Source: Lichenicoccus sp963693035 (lineage in GTDB: Bacteria > Pseudomonadota > Alphaproteobacteria > Acetobacterales > Acetobacteraceae). From it: a stretch of DNA of 64,000 bases. Made by a program: the position numbers and the translations under genes. The notes below the pieces were generated by a model. The model had not been told where the DNA came from and did not search any database. It saw nothing but the letters and a program-made list of their open reading frames with translations. The stretch lies in assembly GCA_963693035.2 (NCBI GenBank), contig CAXMMQ010000003.1:186001-250000 (forward strand), written 5' to 3'. Of this stretch, positions 33,784-41,891 are shown in pieces. Numbering within the stretch: position 1 is the first letter of the stretch; each line of letters begins with the position of its first letter.

Positions 33784-34806
33784 ATGCCGGTTCTGTCTGT
33801 CCAGCATGTCACGACCTACCGATACCGTCGTCCGGTCGGATTCGGCGAGCACCGGATGATGTTCCGGCCGCGCGACTGCGTCGACCAGCGGCTGGTCTCC
33901 TGGACGGTCGAGATCACCCCCGAGCCCACCCTGCTGCGCTCGGTGCCCGACGCCTTCGGCAACGTCATCACGCTGGCCGGCTTCACCCGCCGCTCGCGCG
34001 AACTGCGCGTCGAGAACCGCCTGGTGGTCGACCATACCGAGACCCTGCTCGATCCGGGCCAGGTGTCGCCGTATGCGCGGAACTGGCCGTTCACCTATGA
34101 CCTGGACGACATGATCGACCTCGCCCGGGTGATGGAGCGGCATTATCCCGACCCGGAGCATCGGGTCGATGCCTGGGCGCGCAGCCTGCTGCCGGAGAGC
34201 CGCACCGGGTCCACGCTCGACGTGCTGATGGCGATGACGCGGGCGATCAAGCACGACTTCACCTATTGCGCCCGCTACGAGGAGGGGGTGCAGGACCCGG
34301 CGCGCACGCTCGCGCTGCAGGCCGGCACCTGCCGCGACTACGCGGTGCTGATGATGGAGGCGGTGCGGGCGCTCGGCATGGCGTCGCGCTTCGTCACCGG
34401 CTACATCTATTCCCCGGCGGTGGAAGGACGCGTGAACCAGGGCGGCGGGGCGACGCATGCCTGGGTCGAGGTGTTCGTGCCGGGCTGCGGCTGGGTGGAT
34501 TTCGACCCGACCAATGGCATCGTCGGCTCACGCGACCTGATCCGGGTGGCAAGCGTGCGCGAACCACGCCAGGCGGTGCCGCTGGCCGGAACCTGGACCG
34601 GGTTTCCGGCCGACAGCCTCGGCATGACGGTCTCGGTGCATGTCGGCGCTGGCGACATCAATGCCGGTCGGGAAGACGCCCCGGCATCGGAGGCTTCGCA
34701 CGCGGGGTCCGTCGTGCGCCTGCTCGACCGCGACAAGCCGACGCCGGCCACGTTCGAGGACCAGTTCGACCGCCGCCGCGACCGGAACTACGCCGCTCCA
34801 CTCTGA
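33784..34806 (+). CDS. Transglutaminase-like family protein (long form)
   Basis: The ATG at 33784 follows GGAGAAGG and gives 340 residues. An N-terminal bacterial transglutaminase-associated domain (VLSVQHVTTYRYRRPVGFGEHRM) precedes the papain-like core with Cys183 (GTCRDYAVLMMEAVRALG), His225 (ATHAWVEVF) and Asp241 (WVDFDPTNG). Relatives are cytoplasmic proteases or transglutaminases of unclear target, often encoded beside ATP-grasp/alpha-E ligases in peptide-tagging loci; those partners are not here. A second paralogous gene follows after 35 bases. Confidence 0.92.
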   Translation: MPVLSVQHVTTYRYRRPVGFGEHRMMFRPRDCVDQRLVSWTVEITPEPTLLRSVPDAFGNVITLAGFTRRSRELRVENRLVVDHTETLLDPGQVSPYARNWPFTYDLDDMIDLARVMERHYPDPEHRVDAWARSLLPESRTGSTLDVLMAMTRAIKHDFTYCARYEEGVQDPARTLALQAGTCRDYAVLMMEAVRALGMASRFVTGYIYSPAVEGRVNQGGGATHAWVEVFVPGCGWVDFDPTNGIVGSRDLIRVASVREPRQAVPLAGTWTGFPADSLGMTVSVHVGAGDINAGREDAPASEASHAGSVVRLLDRDKPTPATFEDQFDRRRDRNYAAPL

Positions 34807-34841
34807 AGCTGGCCCTCTTTGAGAGAAGCGAGAACGACACC

Positions 34842-35678
34842 ATGCTCATCCGCGCCGGATTCGACATTGCCTTCAACGCCCCGGTTCCGACGCCCCTGCT
34901 GCTCATGCTCAGCCTGCATCCGAGCCGGCTGCCCGACCTGCAGACGCCGCACGCCCTGGTGTTCGACCCCCCGGTGCCCGCGACCGACTACACCGATGGC
35001 TTCGGCAACGTCTGCACCCGCGTCGTCGCACCGCCAGGCCTGCTGCGCATCACCAACCAGTTCACCGTCCACGATAGCGGCCTGCCGGACGCGACCGCCC
35101 CCGACGCGCAGCAGGTCGCGGTGGAGGACCTGCCGTCCGAGGTGCTGGTCTACCTGCTCGGCAGCCGCTACTGCGAGACCGACCGGCTGTCCGACACCGC
35201 CTGGTCGCTGTTCGGCCAAACCCCGCCGGGCTGGGCGCGGGTGCAGGCGATCCTCGACTACACGCACGACCGCATCACCTTCGGCTACGAGTTCGCACGC
35301 TCGACGCGCACCGCGCACGAGGCGTTCATGGAGCGCCAGGGCGTGTGCCGCGACTTCGCGCACCTCGCGGTCACGCTGTGCCGCTGCATGAACATCCCGG
35401 CGCGCTACTGCACCGGCTATCTCGGCGATATCGGCGTGCCGCTCGACGAGAACCCGATGGACTTCTCGGCGTGGTTCGACGTCTATCTCGGCGGCAAATG
35501 GTACACCTGCGATGCGCGGCACAACCGCCAGCGCGTCGGCCGGCTGCTGATGGCGCGTGGCCGCGATGCGACCGACGTCGCGATCTCGACCGCGTTCGGC
35601 AGCGCCTGGCTCGCCGGTTTCGAGGTGATCACCTACGAGCAGACCGGAGAGGTCATCGGCGCGGTCGCGACAGCCTGA
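34842..35678 (+). CDS. Transglutaminase-like family protein (short form)
   Basis: The 278-residue protein has a different N-terminal beta domain (MLIRAGFDIAFNAPVPTPLLLMLSLHPS) and the transglutaminase core with Cys169 (GVCRDFAHLAVTLCRCM), the histidine region replaced by FSAWFDVYLGGKWYTCDARHN, and NIPARYCTGY. In this subfamily the catalytic His lies in a .AWFEVYL context, so loss of activity should not be assumed. It is probably co-transcribed with the preceding gene. It ends 12 bases before the convergent thioredoxin-like gene. Confidence 0.92.
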   Translation: MLIRAGFDIAFNAPVPTPLLLMLSLHPSRLPDLQTPHALVFDPPVPATDYTDGFGNVCTRVVAPPGLLRITNQFTVHDSGLPDATAPDAQQVAVEDLPSEVLVYLLGSRYCETDRLSDTAWSLFGQTPPGWARVQAILDYTHDRITFGYEFARSTRTAHEAFMERQGVCRDFAHLAVTLCRCMNIPARYCTGYLGDIGVPLDENPMDFSAWFDVYLGGKWYTCDARHNRQRVGRLLMARGRDATDVAISTAFGSAWLAGFEVITYEQTGEVIGAVATA

Positions 35679-35690
35679 CGCGGAGCGTCC

Positions 35691-36269
35691 TCAGGCGGCC
35701 AGCCGCCTGAGCTTGGCGGCTGCCTCGCTCGTGTCCCACTGCACGGCTCCCTGGATGCGCGCGACTTCGCGGCCGTTGCGATCGACCACCAGCGTGGTCG
35801 GAATGCCATCGAGTTTCAGGGCCATCATCGTCTCGCTGTGCGGATCGAGCAGCACCGGCAGGCTGCGTATGCCATGCGAGGCATAGAACGCCGCCACCGC
35901 CCCGGCCCCGCCGCGATCCAGCGAGACCGCAAGCACCGCCATCGGCGGACGCCCGCCCGCGAGCGTACGCGCCAGCGCATCGAGCGACGGCATCTCGGAG
36001 ACGCAGGGTGTGCACCAGGTCGCCCAGAAGTTCAGCACCACGCCATGTCCGGCATAGTCTGCCAGCGTCTTCCTCGTCCCGTCCGCATTGACGAAGGCAA
36101 GCGTCGGCAACGCGGTCGGCAAATGCGGCGCGAGATCCCCGATGGCGCGCGGAGCAGGTTCGGCCGGCTGGTCGGCGGCCTGGGGCGGAACTGCAGGAGA
36201 ATGCACCCAATTGCGTGCAATCACCGCGGCCAGTAGGGTCCCGCCGGCCGCCAGCAGGCCGCGGCGCAT
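35691..36269 (-). CDS. TlpA-type thioredoxin-like disulfide reductase, membrane anchored
   Basis: From the ATG at 36269 the product has 192 residues: an N-terminal hydrophobic anchor or signal (MRRGLLAAGGTLLAAVIA), a proline/alanine linker, and a TlpA fold with LNFWATWCTPCVSEMPSLDAL (CxxC) and the cis-proline segment DGIPTTLVVDRNG. It is expected in the periplasm, supplying reductant for cytochrome c or thiol proteins. Other ATGs at 36308 and 36314 would overlap argH in the opposite direction; 36269 best fits the signal. A tlpA-like gene divergent from argH is common in alphaproteobacteria. Confidence 0.88.
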   Translation of the reverse strand: MRRGLLAAGGTLLAAVIARNWVHSPAVPPQAADQPAEPAPRAIGDLAPHLPTALPTLAFVNADGTRKTLADYAGHGVVLNFWATWCTPCVSEMPSLDALARTLAGGRPPMAVLAVSLDRGGAGAVAAFYASHGIRSLPVLLDPHSETMMALKLDGIPTTLVVDRNGREVARIQGAVQWDTSEAAAKLRRLAA

Positions 36270-36312
36270 GACTGTCCGCGTTCTCGGGGGCGGCGTTACC
36301 AGGGGCATGGCC

Positions 36313-37773
36313 ATGTCTTTAGAAGAGGGCAGCAGCCAGGGAAAGCCCGGCATCGGCGCCAATGCGCAGTGGGGCGGCCGCTTCGCCGGTGGCCCGTCGG
36401 CGATCATGCAGGAGATCAACGCCTCGATCGGCTTCGACCGGGCGCTGTGGCGGCAGGACATCCGCGGCTCGCTGGCGCACGCGGCGATGCTGGCCCGCAC
36501 CGGCATCATCGAGGCGGCGGACGAGCAGGCGATCCGCGACGGCCTGGAGCAGATCGCGGACGAGATCGCCGCCGGGCGCTTCAGCTTCGACGCCGCACTC
36601 GAGGACATCCACATGAACATCGAGGCGCGGCTGTCCGAACGCATCGGCGAGGCCGGCAAGCGCCTGCACACCGCGCGCAGCCGCAACGACCAGGTCGCCA
36701 CCGACTTCCGGCTCTGGGTGCGCGACGCCATCGACGGCCTCGATGCGCAGGCGGCGGCCCTGATGCTGAGCCTGTCGCGCCGGGCGCTGGAGCACGCCGC
36801 CGATCCGATGCCGGGTTTCACCCACCTGCAGACCGCGCAGCCGGTCACCTTCGGCCACCACCTGCTGGCCTATGTCGAGATGCTCGCGCGCGATCGCGGC
36901 CGGCTCGCCGACACCCGTCGGCGCCTGAACGAGTGTCCGCTGGGAGCGGCGGCGCTGGCCGGCACCTCGTTCCCGATCGACCGCCGCATGACGGCGGCGG
37001 CCCTCGGCTTCGACCGGCCCTGCGGCAACTCGCTGGATGCGGTCTCGGATCGCGACTTCGCGCTGGAATATCTCTCGGCGCTGGCGATCATGGCGATGCA
37101 CCTGTCGCGCCTCGCCGAGGAGATCGTCACCTGGTGCTCGTCGCCGTTCGGCTTCATCCGGCTGTCGGACGCCTTCACCACCGGCTCCTCGATCATGCCG
37201 CAGAAGCGCAACCCGGACGCCGCCGAACTGACCCGCGCCAAGACCGGCCGGATCACCGGCGCGCTGGTGGCGCTGCTCACGGTGATGAAGGGGCTGCCGC
37301 TGGCCTACGCCAAGGACATGCAGGAGGACAAGGAGCCGGTGTTCCAGGCGACCGAAAGCGCAAGCCTGTCGCTTGCCGCCATCGACGGCATGGTGCGCGA
37401 CCTCACAGCAGAGACCGCCCGCATGCAGGCGCTGGCCGGCTCGGGGTTTGCCACCGCGACCGACCTCGCAGACTGGCTGGTGCGCGTGCTGCGGCTGCCG
37501 TTCCGCACCGCGCACCATGTCACCGGCCGGCTGGTCGGACGCGCGGAAGCAAGCGGCACCGACCTTGCCGGGCTCGGGCTCGCAGAGATGCAGGCGGAGG
37601 AGCCCGGCATCACCGCGGACGTGTTCTCGGTGCTGACGGTCGCGGCTTCGGTCGCCTCGCGCACCAGCGAAGGCGGCACTGCGCCCGGCAATGTCACGCG
37701 CGCGGCGAGCGCCTGGCTCGCGCGACTGGATCACGCCGCGACGGCCACAGCTTCATCGGAGCACGGCGCATGA
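36313..37773 (+). CDS. argH: Argininosuccinate lyase
   Basis: ArgH splits argininosuccinate into arginine and fumarate. The 486-residue protein has QWGGRFAGGPSAIMQEIN, HTARSRNDQVATDFRLW, GFTHLQTAQPVTFGHH and the fumarase/aspartase signature GSSIMPQKRNPDAAEL. The start is 36313 or the in-frame ATG at 36307. It is divergent from the tlpA-like gene and coupled to the lipoprotein gene by ATGA. Confidence 0.97.
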   Translation: MSLEEGSSQGKPGIGANAQWGGRFAGGPSAIMQEINASIGFDRALWRQDIRGSLAHAAMLARTGIIEAADEQAIRDGLEQIADEIAAGRFSFDAALEDIHMNIEARLSERIGEAGKRLHTARSRNDQVATDFRLWVRDAIDGLDAQAAALMLSLSRRALEHAADPMPGFTHLQTAQPVTFGHHLLAYVEMLARDRGRLADTRRRLNECPLGAAALAGTSFPIDRRMTAAALGFDRPCGNSLDAVSDRDFALEYLSALAIMAMHLSRLAEEIVTWCSSPFGFIRLSDAFTTGSSIMPQKRNPDAAELTRAKTGRITGALVALLTVMKGLPLAYAKDMQEDKEPVFQATESASLSLAAIDGMVRDLTAETARMQALAGSGFATATDLADWLVRVLRLPFRTAHHVTGRLVGRAEASGTDLAGLGLAEMQAEEPGITADVFSVLTVAASVASRTSEGGTAPGNVTRAASAWLARLDHAATATASSEHGA

Positions 37774-37904
37774 GCAGGACCGTTCTCCTCGCGGTGGCGG
37801 CACTGCTCTGCCTGCCGCTCGGCGCCTGTGGCCGCAAGGGCGCGCCGCATGCGCCCGGTCCGGCGGACCACATCATCTACCCGAAGGCCTATCCGACGGA
37901 GTAG
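37770..37904 (+). CDS. lptM: LptM-type small lipoprotein
   Basis: A 44-residue lipoprotein: signal MSRTVLLAVAALLCLP, lipobox LGAC, then GRKGAPHAPGP. This matches the small LptM/YifL lipoprotein commonly found between argH and lysA, which assists LptD maturation in E. coli. It overlaps the argH stop (ATGA). Its last 32 bases overlap the 3' end of the convergent protease gene. lysA, its usual neighbour, is 2.65 kb further on. Confidence 0.85.
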   Translation: MSRTVLLAVAALLCLPLGACGRKGAPHAPGPADHIIYPKAYPTE

Positions 37905-38631
37905 CGGACCCGGGAGCAGCAGTCAGGGCCGAGGCGCGCCCGCCGGCGCCGCCGATCCGGGCCTCGATCTGCACGCCGACGACGACCCACCGGCCGGCTG
38001 CGTCCCGCGCCAGCAGCGGCGCGCCGCTGGTGCCGCGGGTGCCGGTGCAATCATGCTGCAATACCCCCTGGCGCACGGCGAGCAGCCGGCACGGCGGACC
38101 ACGCACCGCGACCTCTTCGCGATCCGCGCCATAGCCCGCCAGCGCCAGCCCGGTGCCGGGCGGCGGCAGTGCCGGGGCGATGCGCAGCACCTCGGCGGAG
38201 GCCGCGATCGGATGGTCCAGCAGCAGCACCGCCCGGTCCCGGCCCTCGTTTCCGGCTTCCCGCGCCGGGTCGTAGCCGTTGGGCACGATCAGCCGCACCG
38301 CCTGTGCGTGCGCCGCATACTGCCCCCTGCGGTAGCGCAGCAGTACATGCACCGAGGTTGGCTGCAGGAGATGCCCGGTGAGGGGGGCATACAGGCAGTG
38401 CGCGGCGGTCATCGCAATCGCGGGCGCGATCAGGAAACCGGTGCAGCGAACGCCGTAGCGTGTCTGCACACGCACCAATGCCCGCCATGGCGCCACATCA
38501 AGCGGCACTTCGGAACGCGGCCGGGCATCCTCCCCCGGCAGCGTGGATGGGGCGCGTGCGCCTGCCGGAAATAGCCAGGGACATGGCGCGAAAGCCGCAG
38601 CGAGGAACAAAACGCGCGCCGCCTTAACCAT
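37873..38631 (-). CDS. Trypsin-like serine protease, secreted
   Basis: The 252-residue protein has a signal peptide (VLFLAAAFAPCPWLFPAGARA) and an S1-type fold with the triad His in AMTAAHCLYAP, Asp in RDRAVLLLDHP and Ser in GTRGTSGAPLL. It resembles glutamyl-endopeptidase-like or V8-like proteases predicted in the periplasm or outside. Its 3' end runs 32 bases into lptM on the other strand. It is the first gene of the block separating lptM from lysA. Confidence 0.85.
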   Translation of the reverse strand: MVKAARVLFLAAAFAPCPWLFPAGARAPSTLPGEDARPRSEVPLDVAPWRALVRVQTRYGVRCTGFLIAPAIAMTAAHCLYAPLTGHLLQPTSVHVLLRYRRGQYAAHAQAVRLIVPNGYDPAREAGNEGRDRAVLLLDHPIAASAEVLRIAPALPPPGTGLALAGYGADREEVAVRGPPCRLLAVRQGVLQHDCTGTRGTSGAPLLARDAAGRWVVVGVQIEARIGGAGGRASALTAAPGSATPSDRPSGR

Positions 38632-38710
38632 TCCGTATTCAAACTGTCTTAGCTTGGAGCATCAAGGCCTGAGATCGACATGATCGTGCCATCAAACTGC
38701 CACGAAGCCC

Positions 38711-38947
38711 ATGAAGATCGGCCAGCTCGGGGCGAAGCCCAGGTCCGAGGAGGATCTCGTGTGCAGACAGGATAGGCCGGGGTCGTGGCAGGCGCCGGTG
38801 GAAGAAAGATTGGCGCACCGGGCCCTCGGACCGCTCAGTCCGCGTGCCGCGGTCCCGATGATGTCGCAGCAGGCTCGCGACCGGCTGTACGAACGCATGT
38901 TTCCGCAGCACATCTGTGGGGGCAACTGCGATGAGCAGACCGATTAG
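38711..38947 (+). CDS. Hypothetical protein of 78 residues
   Basis: An open frame starting MKIGQLGAKPRSEEDL and ending FPQHICGGNCDEQTD, with high GC at third positions. It has no signal or membrane segment, and two cysteines near the end (CGGNC). I recognise no family. Its last 17 bases overlap the next small ORF. It may be spurious. Confidence 0.4.
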   Translation: MKIGQLGAKPRSEEDLVCRQDRPGSWQAPVEERLAHRALGPLSPRAAVPMMSQQARDRLYERMFPQHICGGNCDEQTD

Positions 38948-39101
38948 GTCGCCGGACGGCCAGCACGGCGTGATCGTCGTCTATGCGTTCGGGAACTATC
39001 ACGAGGCGGACTTCGTAGACGACCCGCAGGAGATCGAGCAGCTCGTATCCGACGGCCAGGGCTGGCGCGTCGTCGACGCGGTCCGTCTCGACAGGAAGTA
39101 G
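38931..39101 (+). CDS. Hypothetical protein of 56 residues
   Basis: The ATG at 38931 follows GTGGGGG and encodes a compact 56-residue acidic protein (IVVYAFGNYHEADFVDDPQ, GWRVVDAVRLDRK) that looks like a real folded domain. No known family is recognised. It converges on the hydrolase gene, with a GC-rich hairpin between. Confidence 0.5.
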   Translation: MSRPIRSPDGQHGVIVVYAFGNYHEADFVDDPQEIEQLVSDGQGWRVVDAVRLDRK

Positions 39102-39116
39102 CCCGGACGCCCGGGC
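39101..39116. terminator. Hairpin between convergent genes
   Basis: GCCCGG, ACGC, CCGGGC forms a six-bp all-GC stem directly after the 56-residue gene and before the end of the convergent hydrolase. It has no T run, so it is only a candidate bidirectional terminator. Confidence 0.3.
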
Positions 39117-39124
39117 GACAACCG

Positions 39125-39952
39125 TCAGGAGCGGATGAAGCGGGACAGGTCCTCGGTGAGGCGGTCCTTGTCGGTGATGAACAGGCCGTGCGGCGCATTG
39201 GCGTAGTGCAGGTGGGTCGCCTCAGGCAGCGCGGCGGCGGCGGCATCGCCGGTGATGCCGGCCGGCACGGTCTTGTCGCCGGTGCCGTGGATGATCAGGG
39301 TCGGCACCTTGAAGAACGGGAGATCGCCCCGGAAATCGGTCTCCGAGAACGCGCGCACACAGTCGATGGTCGCGACCGGGGACGCCTGCAGCGCCATGTA
39401 TAGGGTCCACTGCATGATCCCGGCGGAAACCGGCGAGCCGAGCAGGCCGGCGCCGAAGAACAGCTTGCCGAAGTCGGTCAGAAATTGCGGCCGGTCGTCC
39501 TCGAGGCTGCCGACCATCTGGTCGAACACGCCGCGATCGACGCCCTCGGGATGATCAGGGGTCTTGAGCAGGAACGGCACCACGGTAGAAACCAGCGCCA
39601 CCTTCACGACCCGTGCGGCGGCGTGCCGCGACAGGTAGCGGGCGATCTCGCCGCCGCCCATCGAGAAGCCGACCAGCGTCACGTTCCGCAGGTCGAGGCC
39701 GTCGAGCACCGCCTTCAGGTCGTCGGCGAACACGTCGTAGTCATACGGGCCGAGCGGCTGGTCGGACCGGCCGAAGCCGCGGCGGTCATAGGCGATCGTG
39801 CGCAGGCCCTGACGCGCCAGCGGCGTCATCTGGTACTCCCACATGTCGGCATTGAGCGGCCAGCCATGGATGAACACCACAGGGCTGGCGCTCGCCGAAC
39901 CCCAATCCTTGTAGAACAGGCTGGTCCCGTCCGTGGTCGTTATGTGCGGCAT
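39125..39952 (-). CDS. Alpha/beta hydrolase, non-heme haloperoxidase-like
   Basis: The 275-residue protein starts MPHITTTDGTSLFYKDWG and has the oxyanion HGWPLNADMWEYQM segment, the nucleophile Ser in VGFSMGGGEIARYL, and the late acid/histidine segments IHGTGDKTVPAG and ANAPHGLFITDKD. This is the pattern of cofactor-free haloperoxidase/arylesterase-like hydrolases. Physiological substrate unknown; no signal peptide. It is part of the block between lptM and lysA. The 113 bases upstream show no feature. Confidence 0.9.
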   Translation of the reverse strand: MPHITTTDGTSLFYKDWGSASASPVVFIHGWPLNADMWEYQMTPLARQGLRTIAYDRRGFGRSDQPLGPYDYDVFADDLKAVLDGLDLRNVTLVGFSMGGGEIARYLSRHAAARVVKVALVSTVVPFLLKTPDHPEGVDRGVFDQMVGSLEDDRPQFLTDFGKLFFGAGLLGSPVSAGIMQWTLYMALQASPVATIDCVRAFSETDFRGDLPFFKVPTLIIHGTGDKTVPAGITGDAAAAALPEATHLHYANAPHGLFITDKDRLTEDLSRFIRS

Positions 39953-40065
39953 ATCGATCCTCCCGTCGGCCGTCGGCCCTGCCTGGCACCCGAACGGCGG
40001 TTCTGGCGGCCAGTTGCCGCGTCGCCGGTCGCCGGTCGCCGCACAGGGGCGTGATGGTGGCTTGC

Positions 40066-40479
40066 TCAGAAGCCCAGATCCTCCGGTCCGAACGAGTGCG
40101 GCAGCAGCGCGTCCAGGCTGCTCTGCATCAGCACGGCGCCATGCTCGTCGACCATGCGGATGACCGCCTCCGGCCCGGCGAACTCGCGCATCTTCTGGCG
40201 ACAGCCGCCGCACGGCGTGCATGGGCGCCCCCCGCGGGCGGCAATCACGATCTCGACGATGCGACGCGACCCGGCCAGCACCATCGCCGAGATCGCCCCG
40301 GCTTCAGCGCAGACGCCCTGCGGATAGGCGGCATTCTCCACGTTGCACCCCGCGTGCACGCTGCCATCGTCGCAACGCAGCGCCGCGCCGACAAGGAAGC
40401 GGGAGTACGGCGCGTGCGCGCTTTGCCGCGCGGCGACGGCGGCCTCGATCAGCGGATCGGCCAAACCTCTCTCCTGCAA
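40066..40479 (-). CDS. cdd: Cytidine deaminase
   Basis: Cdd deaminates cytidine or deoxycytidine for pyrimidine salvage. The 137-residue protein has YSRFLVGAALRCDDG, GCNVENAAYPQGVCAEAGAI with the catalytic Glu and first zinc Cys, and PCTPCGGCRQKMREF with the other zinc cysteines. Divergent from lysA, with 77 bases between the starts. Confidence 0.94.
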   Translation of the reverse strand: MQERGLADPLIEAAVAARQSAHAPYSRFLVGAALRCDDGSVHAGCNVENAAYPQGVCAEAGAISAMVLAGSRRIVEIVIAARGGRPCTPCGGCRQKMREFAGPEAVIRMVDEHGAVLMQSSLDALLPHSFGPEDLGF

Positions 40480-40556
40480 ATCGCGACGCTAACCAAGCTC
40501 ACTCGGGACGGGAAGAGACCTTGGTCGCCGGCACATGCACCGGTATCGTCACGCTG

Positions 40557-41891
40557 ATGCAGAGCGCTGCCCCGCTTGTCCGGCTGCCCGACCCGACCAT
40601 CGACGAGCTGCTCGCCGGTCGGCCGAACCTGTCGATGCACGCCGTCTCCGGGCTGATGCTGGACGACGTGCCGCTCCGGGGCATCGCAGACGCACTCGGC
40701 ACGCCGGCCTGGGTCACCGGCGCCGACACGCTGCGGGCGCGCTATCGCGCCCTGGCCGACGCCTTTCGGGAAGCGGCGCTTGACGTCTCCGTGCATTATG
40801 CGGTCAAGGCCAACGACCACCTCGCCGTGCTCCGGGTGCTGCAAGCCGAGGGGGCCGGTGCCGACGTGGTCAGTGCCGGCGAGTTGCGCCGGGCGATGGC
40901 GGCCGGAATCGAGACCGATCGGATCGTGTTCTCCGGCGTCGGCAAGTCCGACGACGAGCTGCGGCTGGCGATCGGTCTGGGGGTCCAGGTCAACATCGAG
41001 AGCGCCGAGGAGATGGCCCGGCTGTCCGCGCTGTCGGCCGGCATGGGCCGGGTCAGCCCGATCGCGCTCCGGGTCAATCCGGATATCGACGCCGGCACCC
41101 ACGACAAGATCAGCACCGGCCGGCTCGGCGACAAGTTCGGCATCGATCATCGCGACATCCCGTCGCTCTACGAGGAAGCCGGCCGCCTGCCCGGCCTGCG
41201 CCCGGTCGGGCTTGCTGTGCATATCGGCAGCCAGGTCGGCTCCGCGGCGCCGTTCCGCCGCGCCTTTTCCCGTCTCGCCAGCCTCGTGGTCGCGCTGCGC
41301 GAGACCGGCTCCGTCGTCGAGCTGGTCGATTGCGGTGGCGGCCTCGGGGTCTGCTACCGCGACGAGGACAGCCTGTCGCCGCGTGCCCTCGCCGGCGCGA
41401 TGCGGGCGACCCTCGGCAAGCTCGGGGTGCGCCTCGCCGTCGAGCCGGGGCGCTGGCTGGTGGCGCCGGCGGGTGTGCTGCTGGCCTCGGTGCTGCTGGT
41501 CAAGTGCCAGCGCGATGCGCCGCCCTTCGTCGTGCTCGACGCGGCGATGAACGACCTGCTCCGACCCAGCCTGTACGGCGCCTGGCACGGCATCCTGCCG
41601 CTCTCTCCGTCGGCCGCCCTGTGCCCGGCTGCGCCCGCGCACGTCGTCGGGCCGGTCTGCGAGACCGGCGACAGCTTCGCGTGCGACCGCCTGCTGCCGG
41701 CGCTGGCACCCGGCGAGAGGGTCGCGATCCTCGATACCGGCGCATACGGCGCGGTGATGAGCTCGACCTACAATGCGCGGCCGCCGGCGGCCCAGGCGAT
41801 GACCGATCGCGGGCGCTGGGGCGTTATCAGGAACCGCCAGCCGGTCGAGGCGCTCTGGCGCGACGAGATCGTCCCGGACTGGCTCGGATGA
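40557..41891 (+). CDS. lysA: Diaminopimelate decarboxylase
   Basis: LysA decarboxylates meso-diaminopimelate to lysine with PLP. The 444-residue protein has the PLP-lysine HYAVKANDHLAV, HIGSQVGSAAPF, GGGLGVCYRDED, EPGRWLVAPAG and the dimer-interface VGPVCETGDSFACDR. ATG at 40557 is the start of the family match; open frame upstream is not homologous. The end overlaps the DUF4175 gene (ATGA), as is usual for alphaproteobacterial lysA. Confidence 0.96.
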   Translation: MQSAAPLVRLPDPTIDELLAGRPNLSMHAVSGLMLDDVPLRGIADALGTPAWVTGADTLRARYRALADAFREAALDVSVHYAVKANDHLAVLRVLQAEGAGADVVSAGELRRAMAAGIETDRIVFSGVGKSDDELRLAIGLGVQVNIESAEEMARLSALSAGMGRVSPIALRVNPDIDAGTHDKISTGRLGDKFGIDHRDIPSLYEEAGRLPGLRPVGLAVHIGSQVGSAAPFRRAFSRLASLVVALRETGSVVELVDCGGGLGVCYRDEDSLSPRALAGAMRATLGKLGVRLAVEPGRWLVAPAGVLLASVLLVKCQRDAPPFVVLDAAMNDLLRPSLYGAWHGILPLSPSAALCPAAPAHVVGPVCETGDSFACDRLLPALAPGERVAILDTGAYGAVMSSTYNARPPAAQAMTDRGRWGVIRNRQPVEALWRDEIVPDWLG

